DNA of 64,000 nucleotides from Rotaria macrura (taxonomy: Eukaryota > Rotifera > Eurotatoria > Philodinida > Philodinidae): positions 1 to 64,000 of the forward strand of contig OENT01000473.1 of the NCBI GenBank assembly GCA_900239685.1, read 5' to 3'. This document shows, in pieces, positions 1 through 9,962 of the stretch. The notes below the pieces were generated by a model. It ran no database searches and had not been told where the DNA came from. It saw nothing but the letters and a program-made list of their open reading frames with translations. The position numbers and the translations under genes are program-made. Every line of letters starts with the position of its first letter. Position 1 is the first letter of the stretch.

Positions 1-29
1 AAGTTCTTTCTCGATTGATGTAATGAAGT

Positions 30-248
30 TACCCAGGACGATAGATCCGAGTGGGGGAACCCATTCGATCTCATCGGGAAACCATCGGATCTGATAGGAA
101 TTCTTTGGAAAGAATCGGAATACTGGTATCCCTACAGGGACTGTAGTTATTCCGACACTCCAACACCCGACAAATTCCTATCGGAATCCAATAACGAGGA
201 TTCCGAAAACTTCCGGTAGGATCCTATTGAACAGTTTCACCCTGGGCA
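30..248. mobile_element. Degenerate fold-back (inverted-repeat) element
   Basis: This GC-richer island in AT-rich DNA reads as a degraded palindrome centred near base 140-150. The left part runs from ACCCAGG at 31-37; the right part ends in CCTGGG at 241-246. The arms share blocks such as GATAGGAATT and TCGGAATA in opposite orientation, at roughly two-thirds identity by eye. No clean target duplication is visible. Its CCCAGG ends resemble those of the element at 1419-1763, so the two may be related. It could also be random GC-rich sequence with partial symmetry. Confidence 0.4.
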
Positions 249-479
249 ATGCACCTCTGAAACATGCATCCAATCTAAATTAAATTTTCGATCGATCCTG
301 TGTATAGTTCAACGCTAGTTTACCTAGTGTAGACACGGTGGATGTGCGATATGGATGTTGGTATGTGTTCTCCTGTATCACCGACACCACTATCTATCCA
401 ATTCAAGCCTCAAACCCACCCCCACCAACTCCAAGCAGACAAACGTTCTCAAGCACTCGCGTTAACACCGTAAAATAGC

Positions 480-1140
480 TTTTCTGTGTGTTTAAATGCT
501 TGTAGAAAAAGTGGTCGTGTAAACGCCAGAGAATTTGAAATTTTCAGCATGAACGTGATCAGTTTTTTCATTCAATATTTCGAGGTGTGTAAACGCTTGG
601 AAACCTGGCTTTCTGCCCGTTTACACGCGCTATTTTCTCACACTTGTGGGAACTATCAGAATGCCTTAATTTCGTACGGTTGTTCGACACACTTTTATAG
701 TCACGCTTTGAACGATCACTAATAACAGATTTATTGCTTCGAAAATGAATGATTTGACAATTTTTCAATACAAATATTTGGGGCGTTATTCATTTTCAAA
801 ATTTCAACGTTGGAACGGGCGTAAAACAGAATTTTGGGCGCTTTAGGCTAAGCGATTTTTCATCATTATTTTGATCAAAGATTTTCGGTTTAAACGGATA
901 AAGAATGAGAATTCTGTATGTTTGTTCACTTAGCAGAAGAAAAACTTTCGATAGATAAACTCGACAACTGTCAGCAAGAAGGAGAAAGAATTCTGCTAAA
1001 GAACTCAAAGACCCAAGGAGAAGTTTAAACAGAATTCTATTTACTCAGCAGACGGAATCTTTCGATGTGTAAACTAGACTGCTATCGCTCAGAAACAGAA
1101 GGAATTCCACTGAAGAATTCAAAACAGTATGACCGATGTG
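480..1140. repeat. Diverged repeat block with tandem AGAATTCT units
   Basis: No gene is visible. The first half repeats GTGTAAACGC-type motifs in both orientations (for example near 518, 587 and 619). The second half holds two diverged copies of a unit of about 123 bp, starting near 908 and 1031, each with an AGAATTCT box, a CT(T/C)AGCAGA box, CTTTCGAT and a second GAATTC box. A third copy lies at 3288-3400, beyond the inserted elements at 1419-3182. This looks like an old repeat later split by insertions. No coding similarity was recognised. Confidence 0.5.
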
Positions 1141-1418
1141 ACGATGTTGTGTACATGAGGATATGTATTGATGTACCCGCCGCTCAAAGCGAATAGATAT
1201 ACGTATATTTATAGCTATTTATATGTATATGTATATGAATATTTTTTTTTGTTTTGTCAAATCGTCGCTGCGGGAGTTATCGAAACTTTAATTTCAAGAA
1301 ACATTACTTTTTTTTGACTTTATTGGGAAAAGGATAAGAATTATCATAGAGATGTTATAAAACTAGCAAAAATTGTTCTACCACATGGAGAATAACGAAA
1401 ATATAGATGAGGAGTGAA

Positions 1419-1763
1419 CCCAGGTCGAACAAGCACGGCCGTAAACGACCGTATACGGAAGAATACGACAAAATACATGGTCCAGTATTACGATCGTATA
1501 TCTCCGTGTCGTATACGGGGAAATACGACGATATACGGAGAGAAAAACGATCGTTTACGGTCCTCTTATACAAAATCCGTAAACGGTTTCCGTTTTCCAC
1601 CGTATTTCTCCGTATGCGATCGTATTTGCCCGTATACGATACGGCGGTATACGACCGTAATACTGGACCATGTAAAACGCTAAAATACGACCGTTTACGC
1701 TCGTGTGGGGAGCGTATACGGTCGCTTACAGCCGTATACGAAGTCCGTAATCGTCGACCTGGG
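1419..1763. mobile_element. 345-bp fold-back element rich in CGTATACGG
   Basis: The ends are exact inverted copies: CCCAGGTCGA at 1419-1428 and TCGACCTGGG at 1754-1763. Inside, an 18-bp block at about 1474-1491 (ACATGGTCCAGTATTACG) recurs exactly reversed at about 1655-1672. The whole interior is packed with CGTATACGG and CGTTTACGG palindromes in both orientations. Long open frames on both strands come from this symmetric, stop-poor sequence and are not genes. No perfect target duplication is seen (GTGAA against AAGTA). A lone CCCAGGTCGAACA end occurs at 7077, which suggests other copies or remnants. Confidence 0.75.
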
Positions 1764-2714
1764 AAGTACCCACGGAAAAATTTTAAGGGAAAAACCGCGG
1801 TCAACCGCTGTTATTTTTACTTAACCGCGGTTTTTCCTAGAAAATCGCAGTGTCACTGAAAAAAATGCAGTTAACCGCGGTTTTTCTCGCTACGTTTTAA
1901 ATTAAACGCAGTTTCCTAAACGAATACCGCGTTATTCGAAAACACGGTTGGACTCGGTTACCCACAACCGCAGTGAACAACTTTGTAAACGTGGTATTGG
2001 GAAACGCGGTTAGTCTGGATTGTTCTACACGGAGATTATCGTAATTTTAACTGTTGCATCCAACATTGCAGTTTCAGATCGCATGAAATAGTGTTAATTT
2101 CGTTTTAAGTGTAGTCATGAATGAGTACCTCTTATGTGAAATGCATTTTGCGAAAGCAAAGATTTTTTTAAAATAAAATTTGACATCGAAATGAAATGTA
2201 CAATTAAGAAAAAAGACTGCATATTGAGTTTCTGGGCCAGGAGAGTATGTCGTTTAATTGTCTTTAAGAATTTTGTTTTCGTAAAGAGAATCTCATTTGA
2301 GAGGGAATCAGTGCAAATGCAAAATCCTACCAGTGAAGCCGGGAACAGTTGATTTTTTTTATTCTTTATTAATTGTAAAATTAAATAATCAAACAAAAAA
2401 TCAATGATTCGATCAACGGGATAAAGTTTTGTATCCTTGTTGTTCAAAATTTAAATCAAGGTTGGGTGAAACAGCTTAAGCAAGAGTCGTTTGATTTTCC
2501 TGATTTAATTTATTTTCTGATTTTCCTGATTTAATCTTTTTTTTCTGATTTTCCAGATTTAATTTTTTTTCTGATTTCTGTGACTTTTTTAATGTTTTTG
2601 TTGATTTTCCAATATCATTGATTGTAATCAATCGATTAAAAATTTTTTTTTAAATCACAATTAGTTTCCCCTTGCTCGATCAGCTTATAAGGCAGATTCG
2701 CTGATAGATTTGTG

Positions 2715-2812
2715 TGCACTAATATGATCGAGTGGTTTGTATAATCATATACGAATTTGGAGGAGTAGAAGTATATGTGAAAAACTAGTGTTCGAATCCA
2801 GCCTCGGCGAAA
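2715..2812 (+). pseudogene. tRNA-Ser/Leu-like remnant (possible SINE head)
   Basis: ATCGAGTGGTT near 2726 resembles the D-arm/A-box of class II tRNAs, and GTGTTCGAATCCAGCC near 2794 matches a T-arm/B-box, followed by an acceptor-like CTCGGCG. The acceptor and anticodon stems do not pair convincingly, so this is not a working tRNA gene. It sits inside the TA-flanked element. A tRNA-derived SINE fragment is the likeliest reading; chance similarity remains possible. Confidence 0.3.
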
Positions 2813-3033
2813 ATTAAAGAAAGTATATATAATTAGATTGCTTCCTAGCCGACAAAGTGAAAAACGAGCAACAATGATAGATTCCTATAGAAATTACCTG
2901 TACCAAGAAGTTAGTAAGCAATACTATGAAAGTGCAAATAATTTTGGTTAATTTTTTTCACAGTTTGAGCACATCTTAAAAAAAAACCTCTTTACCGCGG
3001 TGTCAAGAAATCCTGGTATTTAGCGTTTCCAAA

Positions 3034-3109
3034 AAACGCGGGAGTCAGACCGTTAATGCGGTTTTCACTGTTTTTGAAAAGACGAATAAACAGTCTGACT
3101 CCCGCGTTT
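3034..3109. repeat. 17-bp perfect hairpin arms, 42-bp loop
   Basis: AAACGCGGGAGTCAGAC at 3034-3050 pairs perfectly with its reverse complement at 3093-3109, leaving a 42-bp loop. It is part of the subterminal region of the TA-flanked element and may be the scar of a smaller element or a structural motif of that family. Confidence 0.7.
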
Positions 3110-3184
3110 CGAAATACCGTTCCAAACCGCGGTTTTGAAATACTTATTTAACCGCATTTTTTAGCGAATTTTTTTCCGTGGGTA

Positions 3185-3860
3185 TACACTAACGGAACGT
3201 CTAACAGAACGAACGAAAATTAAGAAGATAACAAAAGTCGTATTGTATAACATTTTTAGTATAGTAGTAGGGAACCAGCATCATACAAAACAGAATTCTG
3301 TTCACTTAGCAGAAGGCAATCTTTCAATTCGTACACTAGATCACTGTTTGTCGATAGAATAGAATTCTGTAAAATTCTAACTAGAATTTAAAGTTTATAG
3401 GTTAGTTGCCTCGTAAGAAGATTTATATGAGTACAGAATTCTGAATTCTGCTTAGTAAGAATTCTGCAACTGCTGACTGAAAATACAGAGACAGAAATAT
3501 AATGACCTTCTTCTCATTTTTATTTCACAGTGACAAGAAGATAAACTATACGATGAACTTATTTATTCGTAGAAAAATATCCACATCTTTCATCTGACCA
3601 TTGATATGCAGAAGCCGATGCTGCCATCTATTATTCATATTTTTCATTGTTATTAGTGCTATCCAATCAAATCATTTCCCCATTGACATGAAGAAAAGAG
3701 TAGTCGATCCTTGTTGAAAAACGAAGGTCTCTTTTACACGAGACACACAAAATAGTGAGACTGGTAGTTTTTGTATTGTTTAGAAATATTAAATTAATCT
3801 CGTATATTTATTGTCTTCTTCTGTTGAAAAAAGATAGACTTTATTAAATTGAAAATAATA
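3185..3860. other. Upstream region of the ARID2 homologue
   Basis: No gene is seen. Bases 3288-3480 hold a third diverged copy of the AGAATTCT repeat and a small AGAATTCT/CTTAGTAAG palindrome. The remaining 380 bp directly before the start codon are AT-rich and presumably hold the promoter and 5' UTR; no TATA box or initiator could be assigned with confidence. Confidence 0.5.
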
Positions 3861-6800
3861 ATGACAGCGTATCTACCAATTCAACCTCGTCCAGTCTTAT
3901 GTAAAACATCAACAACAAATCATATTCAATCATCACCAATATTTCTTGTACAATCATCAACACTGGCAAACACGAATTTTTATCCAACAAATTCAGATCT
4001 AATCACTAATAATTCATCCCAAATCTCTTCGATTCCTTCAGTATCACTGACTCCATATGAAGAATTTGTTAAACGTCTTCGAGACTTTCATCGTGGTCGT
4101 CAGTAAGAATCATTCATTGAAAACGAAGCACTAAAATTCATGAATTATTTTATACCTTTTTTTCCCTCTAGAACAGCATTTCGTTCTTTACCAACAATAG
4201 CTGGACAAGTTATTGATTTACATTTACTCTATAACACAGTTGTGAATCATGGTGGTTGGGATAAAGTCAATGATCGTCAACTATGGCCTACTATTGCTCA
4301 TAGTTTTTCTATTGATTCATCATGTCTGAATGGTACACAAGCTTTAAAAAATATTTACATAAGGTATAAACACAGTAACATAACTCATTTTTATATCGAA
4401 GTTTTAATTTCAATTAGATATTTGTACGCGTTTGAAAAAATAAACAATGGTGAAAATATTGATTCACGTGATGATGAAAATGAAGATTCAAAAAAACGTA
4501 CAGTCTCACAATTGCAACGTGTACCACAATCATATAATTATATGCAACATATTGTTTCTGGTAAGGCATAGTCGAATACGTTGTAAACAATATCGCTAAT
4601 ATCATTTACCTAATGATTTCTATTAGAAAAGAATAGAGTTTGAATTCATACATCTACTAGGTTTTACTTTGATCAAAATTTTTAAGCTATGACGAGAAGT
4701 CGAGATTGAACATCACGGACTCGAATCTCATCGATAACATATCGTCAGTTATGCGTGACAATAACTTAGACATCAATTACAAACAAAGACTGCATTATCG
4801 ATATGTACATATTTTTCGAGTAATGTTCTATTGAATAATGATTAAGTGACACAAATGATTTGCTCATAGATCATGTATTATAGAATTCGAAGAATTTATG
4901 TATGTTGAAATAAATCCCATTGCATAATTTTATGGAAAATATTTAGTAAGTGGCACAAGTAGGCGGCAAATATTCAGTTCTATTCTATTATTTCTAATGA
5001 ATTGTGTATCCTGATATACCGAATCACAATCAGAATTAAAAATGAAAAGAGAGGAAGTTATGATAATGCACTCAAATTTGCCCTTCTTCACTCTATAGAA
5101 ACATGTTTTGATAACATTAGTAATTAGCTGATCGACTGACATTACACAGGTAGTCACTTCTCAATTATACGGAGGATATATCTATTGTTTTATGTGCTAA
5201 ACTAGTGTTGGAAAATGGAAAAAAATAACTAAAAATAGAACTTTGCTGAAATCGAATGAAAACCCATGATGAACATTTCGATACATGTGATCGGTCTATG
5301 TTGAGCTCCGTAGTAAGTTTATCCTTTGTGCTGTGTCACTCGAAAGAATTTTTGTTAGCTCATAAATTTTCGGATTCCAACTAAAAAAGATCGAGAAGTT
5401 TATTATCTATCCAATGTATGATCTATTATTTTGTATACGCCACTTTCGAAACCTCGATCAGCAAAGCATACACTACGGATTCTTCGATGAACAACTTTAA
5501 TACGGTTCGAAGCACTTCGGTTTTTCTGTCTCAACGACCTTCATGCATAGTCAATTGCAAGGATTATGGAAATTATTTCAGTTCTATAATTATTTCTGAT
5601 TATGATAAGAAGTTCTATACGATATTAGCAATTTTTACGTGTTATAAATATATATATATATGCTCTCCTCGATCATCAAATGTATGACTAGTGTTAAATG
5701 TGCGTAATAAGTTTCACATGTGATTTTCTTATTACCCGTTGGTTTATCAATATTAATGACTAGAGATCAAATTCGAATGAGTCAAACTTAGCTCGATTCT
5801 ATTTCATTAAAATTGACGCGTAATTTTCGTTAAAAAAACGTTCAACAAGAATTTACTATATATTTGTTGAGATTACTTTCCTCGATGATATGTCTTCGAT
5901 TACTTACTTTGTACACCGATGTTTTCCTCTCTAGATTCATTACGTATTCAATATGGTCTCTTTAATGATTTTGTACATCGAAACGAATATGAAAAATTAG
6001 AGTTAGCTTTATTGTGTGGTTTTCCGAATGAGTTAACATTTACATTAAATACATTATTACTTCTATCATCATCATCCCATCATTCAAAATCGTTCCATTT
6101 ATATAAATGTCCACGTTTATTAGATTTACTTTTCCGACATGTCGGATTGTTCATATCATCGGACACAACAGTTCATGATAATTGCTTAAAAATTTTACAT
6201 GATAATCTATGGTTGAAACACATCGATTATAGCATGGATCTATTTTGGATACAATCCTGTTCGCCAAAAATACTCAAATTATTATTGGATATTGATATTG
6301 ACAATAGCAAACATGATCTATATAAAAATTTTAATCTTTATTCGAATGAAAATCAACATGAACGAGATTTTCGTATTGAACAAATATTAATGATTATCCG
6401 TAATCTTTCATTCGATCGTACAAATGTACTTTTTCTACTTGATACACTACAATCAACATTATCATTAACATACATATTTTTACTATTAATATCATATTGT
6501 GAAAATAAAATTGAACTACAAAAATATGCATATGATATATGGACTAATTTAGCTCTTTACATGCATTTACGTATGATAAGTAACGATGAAGGTTTATTAG
6601 TTCGACAATTATTAAATTTTATGTTAAATGGTGATGATGATCAAGAGCAACAACAAGATCGTTTTAAGATAATTCGTGCATTAGAAATTATAACTAATTT
6701 AGCTCGTGCTGGAAATGATAATGGAATTTATTTGGTCGATTATGTTGATATTATTGTTAAAAGTCTTATACATATACCTGATATACTTATTTTAGTACAT

Positions 6801-8822
6801 AGTTTAGAATGTTTATATCAATTATCAGAATTAGGTACGTTCAACTATTTAATTAAAGAATTTTCTAATTAAGTTTCTTAAATATTTCATTAGTAAAAAC
6901 GGAAACAAAAAAAATTCTTTCGAGTATCATAAGCATAGTTTGTACATGAGAAATCAGAAAATTATGTATATATAAACATTTTTAACAATCTTATATTTGA
7001 TAGAAATCATTGATGTTTTTCATATCATCCAATTTTTTCTATAGTAATTCGAAAGGCAAACAGAGCTCAATACTCCCAGGTCGAACAATGAATATAAGAA
7101 AAGAATTTAAGTTATGAAATAGCTTCTACTACTAATACAGAATGATCTGGGCAATAACTTGATTGACTATGAACAGAATGCATACTATCTTGATAGATAT
7201 TCATCTTATCAATCAAGATTTTGAATTTACTTTTTGTGAATTTAAAACACTAAACTCAATAGTCTGTATTGTAAAGAAAGCGATTTAGAAAACAAACTCT
7301 TCGTGTTTTGTAACCTTTTATGATAAAGATCTTACGAGACACTGCAGTTTGTGGTAGAATCAGTCATCTTTACAAAAAAATATATTTCTTATTAATGCAA
7401 TAATAATTTCCATAGAAGAGTCTATGTAATACCTACTATGGTAACGATCGTCAACTTAACTGAGGATATCTCTCGTAGGGCAAACATCGATAAAATTTCT
7501 CGTCGTCAAGTTTAGTTTCTATTGTGATTATGAACATGATATTTGTCAAGGACAAGTATCGTGAATGTGTAAGTTCTATGACAAAATTTTGTTTCAGTTT
7601 CCTATAGCAATGATTATAGGGTAAACTTCCAAAGGAATATGATAATAATATCTATCAGAATTCTTTCTTACATTTTCTTAACAGTAGAAAAACTATCGAG
7701 CAACAGTTATAATAAGGCCAAGTCTACGCCGAAATCTGGATCGAAATAGTAAAATCAATCTGAGAAATAATTCACATTTCACTCATTGACACTAATGAGA
7801 GTATAACGATAACTATGAAATAAAGACTAATGTATACATCCAACCATTCCACAGTATCTTTTATGTACAGGATGAAGATCTACAACACATGTGATTTAAG
7901 ACTCTGAAGGAACAACGGTAACATGCTGTTTTTATTTTTACTCAAATTTTGTCATTTGAATGTCGTTCTCGTATCGCTGATGTCACCTTTCCATCATATT
8001 TCCTATTTCGATTTTCTCATTTGGTTAAAGTAACAGGCATATACTTACAGTGAAAAAATTCAATGCATTATTTTCATCGTACGAAAACAAAGTGTATACG
8101 AATAAATTGGATGAGAAGAATTCTAAAAAAACCTATCCATATTGTGTAACTAGGATTACTTTTTTTCTTTTTAAATTCATAAACAAGAAAGATAAACATA
8201 CCGCTATTATTATTTTTTCACAGGCGAGCATTTATGTGATACAATACTTAAAGTTGAATCGTCTGCATCAATCATAACAACATTAATTGATTTATTAACA
8301 ATAGAAGCACGAAGCTTCTCATCAGATACAATAAAAACTATCAAAATTATTGAAATGTCATCAGGTCCAGTTTTGCTTCCATCTTATCACCAACCGCCAT
8401 CACAACCAACGATAGCAGCACCACAATCATTTGTATGCATGACTTCAAATCAGCCAACGCAACAACATCAAATTTATTCAATCGACAATTCTGATATACA
8501 TAAAACTCAAACGAAACTTATTATGCCACATAATTCGAAACCATTGACATTAACTGGTTTTCTTTCACCAGGAAATCTTTTATCTGTTGCAACATCATCT
8601 ATAAAAGATGCGTCAACTCAAAATACAAATACAAATGATAAAAAACGAAAATACGACAGTAAATTTATTACCCTGAAATTATTGTGTATGTAGTACATAT
8701 GTGTATCTATTTAGGTCTCACAGAAACAATGAATACTTCTCTTCATGATATATTATCTTCATCGAAAATTCCTTGTCCATCTCGTTTAAATACTACTCTA
8801 TCGAACACGTCTGTAACTATTG

Positions 8823-8860
<38 letters not shown>

Positions 8861-9962
8861 ATTCACAATGAAAAAAATACTACTACATCTAGTAGTATAC
8901 ATTCTACAATGGCTGATCTACTTGATCGTTGTTCGTCTCAATCATATGATGATGATATTTGTCTATGTTTGAGTGATCTATGTCAACGTGTTGCATTCAT
9001 TGTCGATCAATCCGTGACATCAGAAGTATTGAAACATAATATACAAATACAAACAACAGAAGAAATAAATATACTTGCACGAAAAAAATCTTTGGCTGAT
9101 AAAAAACAAGAATCAATCGCACATGGATCAGTTGATAATAAATCAACTATGTCAACATCGAATGTTACAACAATGGCATACGACTATTTTTGCGATTGGG
9201 ATAATTGCCGAGCGTAGAATTATTAAAAATGATGCATTTGTTTTCGAATTCTAAACATTTTTCTTTTCTCATCCTAGTTCTTTTCCGACAGCTCGAGCCG
9301 TTTTTCATCATACATATTCGATTCATGTTAAAAATTCATCAGATTATATATGCTTATGGAATGGTTGTGATCGTTTAAAACGACAAAAATGGGCTTTAAT
9401 TAATCATATTCAAGTAGATTTCCTAATGATGAAATTTCCTTTTTAATTTTATATTCATTTATAGGAGCGTCATTGTTCAGAAGTTGCATTTCGACAAGCA
9501 AAATTCAAATTAACAAATCCTTTACCTGCTACGAGTGCAATACCATCGAATAATATATCTACGAATAGTAATCGTATATTGACATCGAGCTCGGGTGGCT
9601 ATACATCAGATGCTGCTTGGTTTGCAATTCGACGTTATTTACAAACGAATTCATTTGACGAACAAATTGTAGGGCATTTTTATCGTTTAATGAAATATTT
9701 CTATTTGATATTATAGAATAAAAGTAAAGAAGGTCCATTGACAAAAAGTATTCGTTTAACAGCTGCACTTATTTTACGTAATATTGCTCGACATTCAACA
9801 ATAGGAAAACAGTAAATTTATTTGGTAAACGCTATGTCTGAAATACGTTTGATATTATTTAGAAATCTTCGTCAACATGAGCAAATTATTGCAAATTTAG
9901 TTCTTGAATCATCTGAAGCATCACACACACTTAGTTCATGTCTATTCGAACTTTGCAATTGA
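3861..9962 (+). CDS. ARID2: ARID2/BAF200 homologue, PBAF chromatin-remodelling subunit
   Basis: Ten exons: 3861-4102, 4172-4363, 4418-4560, 5935-6834, 8224-8658, 8715-9213, 9278-9413, 9465-9668, 9717-9811, 9863-9962. They join in phase to 981 residues. Order: ARID DNA-binding domain (about 65-165, with LPTIAGQVIDLHLLYNTVV and the LKNIYIRYLYAFEK helix); a SYNYMQH linker typical of ARID2; an all-helical armadillo-like region (about 193-500); a low-complexity Ser/Thr/Gln region with about 12 serines from TCA repeats; two C2H2 zinc fingers (about 797-850); and the conserved C-terminal block KEGPLTKSIRLTAALILRNI. In animals ARID2 is the DNA-binding subunit that defines PBAF (SWI/SNF) in the nucleus. 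Vertebrate ARID2 has an RFX-type winged helix before a very long linker; I see none here, and the protein is about half the vertebrate length. Introns 3 and 4 are about 1.4 kb each, the rest about 50-70 bp. A possible AATAAA lies at 10156-10161. Confidence 0.95.
4561..5934 (+). other. Long intron 3 of the ARID2 homologue (1374 bp)
   Basis: It starts GTAAGG and ends CTCTCTAG. It joins the QHIVS end of the ARID exon to a D-S-L-R-I-Q-Y continuation in the right phase. AT-rich, with a short TA run near 5650; nothing else recognisable inside. Confidence 0.85.
6835..8223 (+). other. Long intron 4 of the ARID2 homologue (1389 bp)
   Basis: It starts GTACGT and ends TTTTCACAG, joining S-E-L-G to E-H-L-C-D-T in phase. 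A CCCAGGTCGAACA motif at 7077 matches the end of the fold-back element at 1419 and may be a remnant. No gene or RNA recognised inside. Confidence 0.85.
8824..8861 (+). repeat. (TCA)n microsatellite encoding poly-Ser
   Basis: About twelve uninterrupted TCA triplets lie in frame in exon 6 of the ARID2 homologue and encode a serine run in the disordered linker. Pure triplet tracts like this usually vary in length between alleles. Confidence 0.95.

Larger units (their letters stand above)
1767..3184. mobile_element. 1.4-kb TIR element flanked by TA (non-autonomous)
   Basis: The element runs 1769-3182. It begins with CCCACGGAAAAA and ends with its exact reverse complement, and it is bordered by TA on each side (1767-1768 and 3183-3184), as expected for Tc1/mariner-like insertion. 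Subterminal regions carry repeated AACCGCGGTTTTT boxes, near 1792, 1823 and 1874 on the left and near 2995 and 3126 on the right. No transposase frame is recognisable, so it is probably non-autonomous. It contains a 17-bp perfect stem-loop (3034-3050 with 3093-3109) and a tRNA-like stretch. It lies three bases from the neighbouring CGTATACGG element. Confidence 0.7.

Noticed and set aside
1355-1859. Overlapping ~150-codon open frames on both strands
   Set aside because: Both are Arg/Tyr/Ser-rich products of the CGTATACGG palindromes of the element at 1419-1763. The symmetry removes stops on both strands; no protein family is visible.
2115-2447. 110-codon frame on the minus strand
   Set aside because: Lies inside the TA-flanked element, low complexity, no transposase or other motif.
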